From Apostichopus parvimensis (taxonomy: Eukaryota > Echinodermata > Holothuroidea > Aspidochirotida > Stichopodidae), in NCBI GenBank assembly GCA_000934455.1, contig KN882256.1:343583-407582 (forward strand): 64,000 nucleotides of DNA, given 5' to 3'. The notes beneath the pieces are model-generated. The model did no database searches and was not told the origin of the DNA. It was given only the letters and a program-made list of their open reading frames with translations. Shown piece after piece: positions 11,854 to 21,868 of the stretch. How positions within the stretch are numbered: the first letter of the stretch is position 1; every line of letters begins with the position of its first letter. A program made the translations under genes and the position numbers.

Positions 11854-13711
11854 CTACAGAAAAGAAAACAAACATATCAAGGAATAAAATCTGTACTGTA
11901 CATGTATGAATAGTATACATGTAGTGAGCAACAATGATGTCCTATGAATGAAGTTTCATTTCTTCCCCATGACACATTAGTTTTAAATATATTTGTTTAC
12001 ACTGAATATAAATGCCTGATTCATATGGTAGGGGGCAAAAGAACAAAGAGAAAGTGTAAATGTGATGTTAAGGGGTAAAAGTTGTTTCCCCTTAGTGTAT
12101 TAACTACTTTTACTATGATTTCTAAGCATAATTTTACTGTAGGAAATAGTCTTATCATTGGTACATGGTTAGTTTTAAGGTCAGAGGTTATGGAGTATGT
12201 GAGTAACTAATATTTAGTGTATAAGTCAATGGGTTTTTCCCTTACCTATCAATTAAGGATAATAAATGACATATATATATGTATGTATACAAATTGTCCA
12301 GTGAAATTGTCGGTTGCTGGGATGAAATGCTGTGATTTTTTTATTACAAAAATTCCGTTTTAAAAAATGAATGATGTACTATTTGACTAAAGTTAAATGT
12401 ATGGGAATTATGATTTTATTAAATAATAACAATTAAGTTACCCACCTCATATGAATAAAGGCCGTACAAAATACTACCACGGTTTTGGTTTTTATTAGAA
12501 AAGTGTAAATTTTATATGAAATGCATTTGAAAATGCAAATCTGTTATCTGGTGGCCACAAAGATAATTATGATGAGTTTAATAGAATGTTTTGAGTTTAA
12601 CATCTCATACTCATAGGTTTGCACACCATCACAAATTATTCCAAATCACTGTAGCAACCCACTTGATTAACAGATTTCACACTCATTCTGAAAGGGCAAC
12701 TAGTTTTTCATCATTATGAATCCATTTAACATTTGTTTTGTTGATTTTACCAGTCTTGTTAAAGATAACAGATTCAATAATGTCATATTCATTGCCATAG
12801 CACAGTGATTGGATGATTATCAGCAGAGCCATTGCTCGAATCTAGATATAACCCTTGTGTATGCTACTTTATACTAGGGCACTGCACTCAATACTGTAAG
12901 CTAAAAGAACACTAAAGAGAACAGAAACTGAGGAGCTGTTGTCAGACTCAGACACAGGAACAGAATGAAATCTTTATTATCCAAAATGCTTAAAAGTAAA
13001 AGGTCAGTATGTTACACTACAATAAGAAAGGAAATATCTAGAAGGCAGGTGCATACCTTATGCACAATAAACAAGGCAAGTATAGTAAAGAACAATGGAG
13101 TCAGCAAAGATGAATTAAGGTAAGTAGTAATTGTAAAATGCAGGAGGAAAAGTAGNNNNNNNNNNNNNNNNNNNNNNNNNNNNNNNNNNNNNNNNNNNNN
13201 NNNNNTGCACAATAAACAAGGCAAGTATAGTAAAGAACAATGGAGTCAGCAAAGATGAATTAAGGTAAGTAGTAATTGTAAAATGCAGGAGGAAAAGTAG
13301 AAGAAGCTGTGTGCATAGTTTATATAATATAAGAAATGCAAAAAGGGTAATTTTAATTAAAGCAGCAGAAAGCTGTCTGCTACAGCGAACAGGTTATTGG
13401 TTAACTAATTAATTGCGCAAACGAACAATGTGAAATGGTTTTTAATTCATGATTTTGAAGACTGTCATGTTTGTGTGATACATCGTATTGAAGGTAAATC
13501 AATAGCGATTATGATGGTCATGTTATTTGAATTTGTCTTTTCTAAATAAAACTGTTTAAGCAGTTACATGCACAAACCATGGGGGACCATGCTACTAGGC
13601 CTAGGCCTATATGATGGTATAAAGCTACATTTTTACTGTAGTATACAGCTCTGTTCAAGAACTATGCCTTGACCGACCTCCCAAATCATTTTCTAAACAG
13701 ATAGTACTTAC
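11854..13711 (-). other. probable intron of the RecQ-like gene, containing the assembly gap
   Basis: No coding signal was seen. The donor GTAAGTACT on the minus strand lies at 13711-13703 and the acceptor at 11854-11855. The 50-N gap (13156-13205) sits inside, so the true intron length is not known. Confidence 0.55.
13061..13300. repeat. identical 95-bp direct repeat flanking the 50-N gap
   Basis: Bases 13061-13155 and 13206-13300 are identical and abut the run of N on either side. This pattern is expected when two contig ends that really overlap are scaffolded with a nominal gap. A true tandem duplication is the less likely alternative. Confidence 0.85.
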
Positions 13712-14933
13712 CACTTAGCTATGCAATGACTTTCATGAATAAAAATCCCTCCAAGGTTTTCATGGATAGCAGGACTTCTTAGAGCAAGCATTCCATTGTG
13801 ACTCAGCAATTGTTCAGGACTCATAAAGATATAGTTATACAACCCTAGAGTTCCCCTCTCATTTTCTGACACTTCTCCGAAGTAAATTGCCTTTAATCCC
13901 TTTTCAGTTAAAAAGGTAACCTGGTCTTTTATCAAAGATGTCAATGGCGAAATTATTATTGCAATCGCACATATTGTAGGGGTCGTACTAATTAGCGTCA
14001 ACAGGCACATTTCACGACAACAAAACGTTTAAAACTGACTGGAACCATCGTGCATACATATTTTCACGGGAAAAATGTTTTTGTCGTAAAAATCGTCAAC
14101 TTTCTCCGTCCGTAGAATTGGACCGCACCATTATGATATGGTTGGGTTTGTGTTAGGGAACTACCTTTGTGTACAGTGTCGGTAAGGTGGGTTGACGTAG
14201 TAAGAAAGTGCCACCAAAGTAGTATGATGAATTAACTACAAATCAATGAAATCATTGAATGTTTTTAAAATAATGAATATTTTTTGTTTTTCCATTGTTT
14301 TTAGTAATTTTTAGTCTTGCTTACTATCATTTTGCCTGGTTTTATTATTCTCTCCGTGTATTTTATTTTGTAATGGTGCGGTCCAATGTCATTGCGCAAG
14401 AGCAATAGCATCAGACAAAAACATTTTTTTCCCGTGAAAATATGTATGCACGATGGTTCCAGTCAGTTTTAAATGTGTTTGCAGATACACTCTCATTACA
14501 ACCATTGTATTTGATGGTATTTTAAACTTGTTGTCTTCAGTTGTCTTGAGTTGTCGTGAAATGGGCCTGTTGACGCTAATTAGTATGACCGTATTGTAGA
14601 TGTAACGTCAGACCTAACGTTAGTGTGTGTAGGCCTACCACTTTGTTCATTTCGCATATCACCTACTGGTACACATTCCGTATAACTGATGGTACTGCTA
14701 CTGCTAACCTTAGTACCGCCATATGCATGGCCTAACTTCGTAAGGAAATCTGTTGCTATCGGTACCGATTGAAAAATGAACGATTTCCCATATCCCGTGG
14801 GTAAGCCAACAATAACGTCTTTCTTTTCCAGGACTCCAGAAATTGCACGTTTTTGCTCTTCATGTAGGTCGTCACATGAAATTCCTAGATGAGAAGCCGC
14901 GTAAATGATAGATTTTTCATGGTTAACATCCAT
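13712..14933 (-). pseudogene. RecQ-like DNA helicase, exon 1 (Walker A and Walker B), split by a MITE
   Basis: The ATG at 14933 opens a frame with LHEEQKRAISGVLEKKDV (Q-motif-like) and the Walker A motif GLPTGYGKS. The frame is cut at 14599 by a 612-bp insertion and resumes at 13979 with IISPLTSLIKDQVTFL and IFMSPEQLLSH. The exon ends with FIHESHCIAKW and a strong GTAAGT donor. Removing the insertion and one copy of its 8-bp target duplication gives a single uninterrupted frame (DVTSTICAIAIII). The Walker B position reads HESH, where the family has D-E-x-H; the lost Asp normally binds Mg-ATP, so even the uninterrupted ancestor of this copy may have been inactive if that change came first. Together with the frame change in exon 2 this is a dead or dying gene. 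Confidence 0.8.
13980..14591. mobile_element. 612-bp foldback MITE with 8-bp target duplication
   Basis: The element lies between two copies of TATTGTAG at 13972-13979 and 14592-14599. Its ends are inverted repeats of about 40 bases (left GGTCGTACTAATTAGCGTC; right end the complement with a few mismatches). Inverted similarity continues inward: 14037-14085 pairs with 14413-14464, and 14110-14125 pairs with 14372-14387. It encodes nothing. An 8-bp target duplication fits a hAT-like mobiliser, but the ends do not give a clear family. It interrupts the RecQ-like exon and is therefore younger than that gene copy. Confidence 0.9.
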
Positions 14934-15229
14934 TATTTTCGTTATTTTGGTCGCCCTAGCCTATTAGTTGATCGTGACGTAGATTTGTTACATATGTTTA
15001 TAAATAACATAAATATTCATAACAATAATTCAGTGTTTTCATTGGGCTAAATTTGCTATACTACTACATAATATTCATCCCATAACGGGGATCAATAAAA
15101 TAAACGGATAAGTTTATAATTATGACGTATCCAAACGCAGAACGAACAAGTCTCTACGTGCAGTCCAAATTCGCTGGTGGAATAGAGGGCGCGCTAGCCA
15201 TAATTCGGACAAATGCATGAGGAGAAAAC
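14934..15229. other. short intergenic stretch upstream of the RecQ-like gene
   Basis: This is the expected promoter side of the minus-strand helicase copy. No clear TATA box or initiator was identified. Confidence 0.3.
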
Positions 15230-15448
15230 CTACACGAGAGACTTGGGCAAGTCTACCTTCTGCCGGGTCACGTCACTGGTTAAACGTAGATGGTACGTAT
15301 TACGACCCTTGAGAGCTTGCAAAGCATGAACCTCTCCAGGCACAACAACACCCTTACTCTTCAAAATACTGAAAAATTGCAGCGGTTGAACCGCTTGTTC
15401 ACCGGTGAAGGTCAACTTAACAATTTTCGAATCACGGCGCGATGCCAT
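15230..15448 (-). CDS. short ORF resembling the N-terminus of a gag/ORF1-like protein
   Basis: An ATG at 15448 opens a 72-residue frame with VKLTFTGEQAVQPLQFF and GEVHALQALKGRNTYHLRL. This looks like the leading segment of zinc-knuckle ORF1 or gag-like proteins that are multi-copy in marine invertebrates. No zinc knuckle or polymerase follows, so at most a short remnant is present. I cannot decide between a LINE and an LTR source; if LTR-derived it is a fossil. Confidence 0.3.
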   Translation of the reverse strand: MASRRDSKIVKLTFTGEQAVQPLQFFSILKSKGVVVPGEVHALQALKGRNTYHLRLTSDVTRQKVDLPKSLV

Positions 15449-15863
15449 GATACCGAAGGTGGCTAGGCCACAGGAGTAACAAAAATCAAACTAAGGACAG
15501 GTTTGTTAAACTACAAACGATATACGATAACGATATACGAACTGGCGCACACACGAACACAAGCTACCACACCCGCCTGGCGGGAAGTATAGCACAGTAC
15601 AGTGATAAAATAGCTGTATCAGATGGAAAGAGAGAGCGAAAGCGAAACACTTCTTCACTCCACGAAAGCCAACTACCAACTTGTACAATATATATATACA
15701 CTGATCTACAGTACTGTATATAGCCGAGTACACTGTTCATATATACAGCGCTAGCTAGCTTGCCGAGTTGTAACGCTCGTACGTACTATACTGGGAGTTG
15801 TGTGTAACGGTTACATCTCTATGCTTGACCTCAGCTTCGTTTGTAAGAATTGGATGGTTCGGT
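15449..15863. other. non-coding stretch with short simple repeats
   Basis: There is a run of TATA dinucleotides near 15690-15750 and no coding signal. It lies between the gag-like ORF and the CpG-rich cassette. Confidence 0.35.
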
Positions 15864-15864
15864 A

Positions 15865-15918
15865 GTGCCGCTTGGCCGTGACGTTTTGTATCCCGCATGG
15901 CGGGTCACGTAAAAAGCA
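15865..15918. repeat. CpG-rich ~55-bp cassette, first copy (outside the Harbinger left end)
   Basis: The segment from GTAGTGCCGCTTGGCCGTG to CACGTAAAAAGCACA is repeated with few changes at 26310-26364. There it lies inside the right inverted repeat of the composite Harbinger element. It contains a GC-rich inverted core (CCCGC..GCGGG). A related short palindrome, CACCCGCCTGACGGGTG, follows at about 15996 and has a partner at 26404-26420. Confidence 0.7.
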
Positions 15919-16119
15919 CAAGGGAAAAAGGTTACATCACGTACATGGTTTGCCCTACTCTGTCGGTAAACGAGAAAAGGTAAATGTAAAACTTTCACCC
16001 GCCTGACGGGTGATCTATATACCCCCATGTTACACTCATGCAAGAAAACGCTTTCGATAAATTGTAGTTCAATGGAGAGCGAGACTAAAGGCCGGTTCAC
16101 ACTTGCTGCGACGGGGGCA

Positions 16120-16645
16120 TTCCGCGAGACCGAAGGTCCGCGAGACCGAAATTAAAAAAAGGTCCGCGAGACCGAAATTAAAAAAAGGTCCGCGAGACCG
16201 AAATTAAAAAAAGGTCCGCGAGACCGAAGTTAAAAAAAGGTCCGCGAGACCGAAATTAAAAAAGGTCCGCGAGACCGAAAGTAAAAAACCGAAATTAAAA
16301 AAGGTCCGCGAGACCCAAGTTAAAAAAAGGTCCGCGAGACCGAAATTGAAAAAGGTCCGCGAGACCCAAGTTAAAAAAAGGTCCGCGAGACCGAAATTAA
16401 AAAAGGTCCGCGAGACCGAAGTTAAAAAAAGGTCCGCGAGACCGAAATTAAAAAAAGGTCCGCGAGTTAAAAAAAGGTCCGCGAGACCGAAATTGAAAAA
16501 AGGTCCGCGAGACCGAAATTAAAAAAAGGTCCGCGAGACCGAAATTAAAGGACTTTCGGTCTCGCGGACCTTTTTTTAACTTCGGTCTCGCGGACCTTTT
16601 TTTAATTTCGGTCTCGCGGACCTTTTTAATTTCGGTCTCGTGGCC
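16120..16645. repeat. 26-bp minisatellite with internal polarity switch
   Basis: About 16 forward copies of a 26-base unit (GGTCCGCGAGACCGAAATTA plus an A run) run from 16135 to about 16550. About four copies in the opposite orientation follow, to 16645. The turn falls at about 16549-16560. The array is inserted between the outer half (CTTGCTGCGAC) and the inner half (GCTGCGACTGCGTGC) of the Harbinger left inverted repeat. The A tract varies from 5 to 7 bases between units. Confidence 0.9.
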
Positions 16646-17780
16646 TGTAACCGCTGCGACTGCGTGCACGCACCCGACAATGCGAATGTCGGAATGTTCA
16701 TACTTTGTCGAAATTAAAAATAGATACGCATTAAATTTGCGTTCGCGTGTGGAAACGCACGCGTTACTTGCGTTGATACTTTATTTCAAAAATCATATAC
16801 GTACGGCGGCCAAGTGCAGAGTGCATCACTTTCAGCATACTTTTCCTGTAGACCTGTCATTGATTGATTGGTGAAAATGGATGGTATTGAGGAAATGTTG
16901 CTTCTGTCACTACCGTGGCTGGCTCATCATCGACGTCAAGACCAAAAGGGCCTCGGTGGCATATCCGCCCTTTGAATCAGCAAAGAAGTGTCTACACAAT
17001 TATCTGAAAGATACAGACTTGAGGTAGGTGCACAACTCAAGTAAACTGCACACAAATCACAAACAAGGAAGTTTATTAACTTAAAATAAAAAATAGACTT
17101 TTAAACAAACGAAGGAAATGATTAAATGAATCTGTTAGTGCAAAATATGCAAATATATATATATAAATTTCAAATCTGTAAACGTCCGTTTCAAATTCGT
17201 TTCTTCCTTTGTGCTAGTAAACTAATTTCCGAATAGGTATTGTATCTTTTTTAGAAAGGCCTAAATGTTTAAAATATATAGAAGTAGATGGTTTATTATA
17301 ACATGCTTATGTGAAGGCCTATCGCCTCCTCTCCGGCTCTTTCTCTCCGCCTCTTTCTCTCTATTTGATGTACTTGGAATGATAAGACCGCACAATGATA
17401 AATTCTGATAAAATTCATTACATTCTCTAGAAACCACGAGAATCCCCGATATAATCCCGCAAACCTCATTGAACATGAAGCAATGGATGGTGAGATTCAA
17501 GGTGACGAATGGCAGGGTATGGTACAGGGAGACAACCTCCGAGACGTGGGCCGCCTGTCTACAAATGCAGCGTCAAGGCTATCAATCGACGTAAGAGAAA
17601 GGTTTGCAAGGTGCTTCACTTCCGAAGAAGGGTCGGTTCCCTTGCAAGACCATGTTGCCGGAAAGGGTGCTCACCGGGGCGTACCTTACAGCAAACTGCA
17701 TTGGTATTAATTCACGTAAAATCACTAATGTTCAATATTAATTCAATAAAATTTAATTTTGTTGGACTCATTGTTGTTTC
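16646..17780 (+). mobile_element. Harbinger copy A, internally deleted
   Basis: The sequence 16646-16930 repeats, in inverse orientation, the right copy's 5' region (26090-26305). The ATG at 16877 opens MDGIEEMLLLSLPWLAHH, matching the start of the transposase. The frame then joins, near 16985, directly to the end of the last transposase exon (LHNYLKDTDL-like, followed by a GTAGGT donor). The catalytic core is therefore missing. 17000-17780 matches the inverse of 19195-19560. It is a typical non-autonomous deletion derivative. Confidence 0.75.
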
Positions 17781-17794
17781 TTTTTAGGCCGTGG

Positions 17795-18050
17795 CTAATC
17801 TTACGACCAGTCGTAACATTTATTTCTAAACTATTCTTACGAAATCGGCGAATTCATGCGCAGTTCAGTAAATAAAGCAACTGCGCCTGTATTAGGGGTA
17901 ACCCTAACCCGAAATTATTGTTACTCCTGGTCGTAAAAATAGGACTCCTGGTCGTAAAAATAGGCACGTTAGAGCAACTGCGCATGCGTAACCGGAAATT
18001 ATTGTTATGACTAGTCGTAAAAATAGCCACTTTGTTCTTTCTAAATGTTT
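17795..18050. repeat. two degenerate ~90-bp units with GGTCGTAAAAATAG words
   Basis: Units beginning GCAACTGCGC at 17878 and 17974 each run through a GAAATTATTGTTA segment to a GTCGTAAAAATAG end. A third short copy of that end lies at 17942-17962. A near-palindrome, TTACGACCAGTCGTAA, lies at about 17801. The cluster sits at the tail-to-tail junction of the two Harbinger copies. Its origin is unknown; a small MITE remnant is possible. Confidence 0.55.
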
Positions 18051-18119
18051 TAAACATGAGTGCATTTAAAAACTTGAAAAATTGTTGGTTTGAATTAAAC
18101 CACTAAAAATTAGTTAAAA

Positions 18120-19150
18120 TTGACATGACACCCATGTTTGTTTCCGAAGTGATAACTTTTATTCAATGCAAATACTTGTTATAGTTGGGATAATCCTATG
18201 CAACAGTTTATATTGAAACCTTCTAAGTTTAACGTCACTCGAACACCGAAAAGGGACAAAACAATAAAAAGACCAATCCTTTTTACTGATATCAATAGTC
18301 TGGCACCACTTAATATAGGATTTGTGCTCATAACCTGAAAACTCCAGCAATCTATTGTCAACTGCTTTAGAACAAAAAGAACCACTTGCATGCAGAGTAT
18401 TTATATAACTATTAGGAAAAATAAGCCTTAAAATGGTATCATTAGATAAGCCCTTCCATTTTCCTTAATAGAGCTGATAATACCATAATACTCCAAAAAC
18501 TTGGTTGGTATGTTACACTCTTGAGTAAAATTATCAAAAGTATAAAAGGTACCATTACTAATGAAATCGAAAATAAAACGTATACCCTTGTCAAACCAAT
18601 GCTTGTAATATACTCGGCTATTTCCAACTTTGAATTAACTGCTATTCCAAATTGGCAATGTTAATATAGTAGTATCATTGTAAATAGTAGAGAAAACATC
18701 ATGAGGAAAATTAGGTGTAGTTTCAAAAAGGTTTTTCCCAAAAAGATTACAGATTTTTTAACTCACTAACTTGACATAAAAATCCCTATTATCAAAGAAA
18801 GAGTCAATACTTATATTGTACCTACGTAAAATACAGCAGACAAAACTACAGCTCTTGCTCTTCAACAAACGACCAAACGTAGAGATCTTAAGAGCAATAC
18901 AATGTTTACAAAATTAAAAGAAGGCAATAATAAAGATTTAACAATGGTAATGCGACCCAGCACTGTAAGATTACGTTTCTCCCACATTTTTAAAATATTA
19001 AACACTTTATTCAGTGCATTATCATAGTTGTTATTAATCATACTACTTAGATTAGTATTAAACACAATCCCCAATAGTGTAAAATCATCACCTTTATTCC
19101 AACAGATATTTTATTTTTATTGAAAGGAAACGAATTCCCTTAGAAACTCC
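18120..19150 (-). mobile_element. LINE (non-LTR retrotransposon) 3' fragment
   Basis: Minus-strand frames show late reverse-transcriptase and post-RT features of LINEs. These are WEKRNLTVLGRITIVKSLLL (about 18910-18990), a KGIRFIFDFISNGTF / NIPTKFLEYYGIISSI segment (about 18460-18600) and LRRFQYKLLHRIIPT (about 18190-18235). They lie in the expected order on the minus strand but in several frames with stops, so the fragment is dead. The catalytic YxDD region is not present. The fragment is 5'-truncated, as is usual for LINEs, and separates the two Harbinger copies. I cannot assign the clade. Confidence 0.8.
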
Positions 19151-19566
19151 CCAACCCAACAAGAAGAGACTTGCATAGGGTTTAATTTCATTTAATTAAT
19201 ATTGAACATTAGTGATTTTACGTGAATCAATACCAATGCAGTTTGCTCTAATGTACGTCCCGGTGAGCACCCCTTCCGACAACATTGTGTTGCCAGGGAA
19301 CCGACTCTTCCTCGGTTACCATGCCTATTCGGCTAATATTTTTTTTTTACTAGCACAAAGGAAGAAACGAATTTGAAACGGACGTTTATAGATTGATTTG
19401 AAATTTATGTATATTTTCCAATCATCGTTCTTTGCATATTTTCAAGTAACAGATTCATTTCAATCTTTTCCTTCGTTTGTTTGAAACTCTTTTTTAATTG
19501 AAGTTAATAACCTTCGTTTTCAATCCTGAATGAGTTGTTTACGGTTTACTTCAGTTGTACATTTAC

Positions 19567-19761
19567 CTGAAGTCTGTATCTTTGAGATAATTGTGTAGGC
19601 TGATTGTCGCTTTCACAACATTACACACCAATTCTGGTGCTGAATCGATTGGTCTACGAAAGATCCGCCAACGTGCAGCGAGAATGCCGAATGCATTCTC
19701 TACTATTGTTCTTGCTCTGCTGAGTCGATAATTATAAGTCTTTTGTGGTCCAAGTTTGATC
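19567..19761 (-). pseudogene. Harbinger transposase, exon 3 (catalytic Glu)
   Basis: This open exon runs between an ACAG acceptor and a GTAAAT donor. It encodes KLGPQKTYNYRLSRARTI, VENAFGILAARWRIF and ISLHNYLKDTDF. The Glu in RTIVENAFGIL is the third acidic residue of the DDE nuclease of PIF/Harbinger transposases (HARBI1-like, DDE_Tnp_4). It joins in phase with the exon ending at 20050. The exon itself is intact. Confidence 0.85.
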
Positions 19762-20049
19762 CTGTTCAGCAGATGAGGAAAAATATAAATTATATTTCCT
19801 TTGATCGCAGAAAAAAACACAAGAAGAAAAAAAAGTATAATTTACACCTGTCAAACGTTTCAAATGAGCATACCGAATATTGTTTTATGTCAAAGTAGAA
19901 GATTTCTAAATAGTATACTATGCTAAGTAAGTAAGTTTCATTTGAAACAAATAATAGATAGTATTTATAAATAAAAAATTCAGACGCTGGAAAACACTTC
20001 AACCCTTGGCAAGAGATTCATCCCGTAACAAAACTTGTAAGTTGCATAC

Positions 20050-20320
20050 CTGGGAAAGGTCTCATCAGATTCGGCTTCAATGGAAAAGCTTCGTCCCCAA
20101 CAAACACCGGCGGAACTATTGTGTTGGTTCCCGGGAGTGCTCTTGGATCTGGGATGTTGAGTGTACCGGTGTTTAACCGCTTCCCAAATTCGCTTTCACT
20201 GAATACCCCACCATCACTCTCTCGTCCAATGCAGCAATGTCAACCATGACAAATTTGTATTGCGCATCTACAACTGCCATCAGTAAAATAGAGAATGTTC
20301 CCTTGTAGTTGAAACGGTCA
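20050..20320 (-). pseudogene. Harbinger transposase, exon 2 (second catalytic Asp)
   Basis: The exon encodes NYKGTFSILLMAVVDAQYKF and VMVDIAAL, then, after a one-base frame change near 20220, [16 protein letters not shown] and [19 protein letters not shown]. These are the hallmark blocks around the second catalytic Asp of the Harbinger nuclease. A GTATGC donor follows 20050. The single frame change is the only defect seen in this exon. Confidence 0.8.
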
Positions 20321-20746
20321 CTTCCTGCAAAATTATAAAACAAATTTATATTCGCAAATAAACGGGACTGACGTGTGTTTGCCATCTAGACCATGGTCAA
20401 TTTGAGCAAGCCTTGCTTGTTAATGGACCTCTAGCAGTATCGCTCGTACTGTTATGTCATTGTGCTTTTAATCACCATGTTTTGTTTTGATGCTTTAAAA
20501 TGTTGAATCCCTTTGATACTGCGGGAAATAAACAAACCAAGAACAAGAACATGCCTCGCGTTCGTCTTTGTGTCTGTTATTTTCAATAATAGGCCTTCTA
20601 TGATCGTTATATTATTTCTAATCTTATAGGCCCTATAGTTTTAATCTACGAGACACTATATCTGGTGTATGAAGTTTGGCGATATATTTTAACTCCATGA
20701 AGTTACAACCCCAAAATTGATAAAATTAAAAAACATTCAAACCAAC

Positions 20747-21269
20747 CTGGGTTTGCAGGTGCCCCGTACAACAACATGTCTGCCATCGATTGCGTCAAGG
20801 CACATAGGAAAGTTCCAGTACAACCAGAACTCTCTAGCAGTTCTTTGCAAATGTTCCTTCGTCGGAAATTTTAACACATCATTATGAAGTGCATTCAAAA
20901 TCGTGGCTGTCGTTTCCTTGAATATGCCATTTACGGTTCACTTCCCATTCTGAAACTTATTGCAACAGTTTGTTGTGAGTCGCCTGTTGCTAGCAGTCTC
21001 AACGTGACTGCCAACCGTTGAGATGGACTGATGGTATACCTGTGAGTTCCAAAATTAACTAGTCGAGGTCCCACTTCTTGCAAAAGAGCATGAAAGCGAA
21101 CCCTCGACATCCGGAAGTAGCGATGGTGGGTTTCTTCATCATACAGTCTCATTTCATTAATGAGAGCATGGAATTCACCCTTTTCACTCCTTTGCTGATT
21201 CAAAGGGCGGATATACCATCGCCGCCCTTTTGGTCTTGACTGACGTCGATGATGAGCCAGCCACAGTAG
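20747..21269 (-). pseudogene. Harbinger transposase, exon 1 (first catalytic Asp), interrupted at its 5' end
   Basis: The frame shows LWLAHHRRQSRPKGRRWYI, FHALLQEVGPRLVNFGTH, SPSQRLAVTLRLLATGDS and SFRMG. It then shifts by one base near 20946 to KETTATILNALHNDVLKF and FPMCLDAIDGRHVVVRG. The Asp of IDGRH is the first catalytic residue. A GTTGGT donor follows 20747. The first 12 codons of this exon lie at 26100-26135, separated by a 4.8-kb nested element. With exons 2 and 3 all three catalytic acids are present, but the copy is dead through two frame changes and the insertion. Confidence 0.85.
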
Positions 21270-21583
21270 TAGGCCATGGTACATCCCTTGATTTCGTTTC
21301 ATTCCGTGCAACACAAAGAGTGAGGGAATTCTATGTGAATGATAAATATGAAAATATTATTCTGAATAGATATTCAGTTGTCCCCATTTACGATGCTGGT
21401 ATATATGCTTAAAAATCGGTACAAATCTAACAGAAATCGGGACCTTTTGCGTTATTGTACGAGGCTATTTTCTACCAATCAGAAATAGCGGACGAACGAC
21501 ATTCTTGTGGCATACACGAAATTTCGGCGAATCAACCAATCACAACGTTATATATTGACAGAGCAATTGTTCCGGAGACCAAA

Positions 21584-21868
21584 ATGGCCGCGTCCAGTAC
21601 TGGAGGTGTTACACGAAAGTCGCTTCAAGAAAACTGTATTATGCACGTTAAAGATTGCTGTAAATGAAAATTTATTGAACTGACAAGTAATTCATTAGAG
21701 ATATTTAACAAATTTGCCTTGGAGTGGAAAACATTTGATTGCAAGGAGGCAGAAATAGCCAGAAATTCCGCGACGGCGATCGGCCTAACGTTTTACTGTT
21801 TCCAGACATAGGATACTACTATGAATGTTACAAACGGTTTTGCGACATAAGAAAAGTCAAAAGGTAGG
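21584..21868 (+). pseudogene. Cys-rich mobile-family gene, N-terminal exon (decayed)
   Basis: The ATG at 21584 in a good context opens MAASSTGGVTRKSLQENC and HVKDCCK. It then meets TGA at 21665, after which the same frame continues as KFIELTSNSLEIFNKFALEW and CKEAEIARNSATA. A frame change near 21805 leads to YYYECYKRFCDIRKVKR, followed by a GTAGGC donor. The CxxC/ECYKRF pattern resembles the N-terminal zinc-ligand region of large multi-copy proteins in cnidarians and echinoderms. Function unknown. At least one stop and one frame change disable it. Confidence 0.55.

Noticed and set aside
13012-13224. Open frame running through the run of N
   Set aside because: It is an artefact of the assembly gap; the residues are unknown and the flanks are identical repeats.
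15230-15448. Calling a complete retroelement from the gag-like ORF
   Set aside because: No zinc knuckle, polymerase, integrase or terminal repeat is present nearby; only a short remnant can be claimed.
16448-16669. Open frame rich in KRSARPK-like repeats
   Set aside because: It is a translation of the 26-bp minisatellite. A unit of 26 is not a multiple of three, and the frame survives only locally.
17898-17911. Telomere-like TAACCCTAACCC word
   Set aside because: Only two hexamer units are present, within a dispersed repeat; this is not an interstitial telomere.
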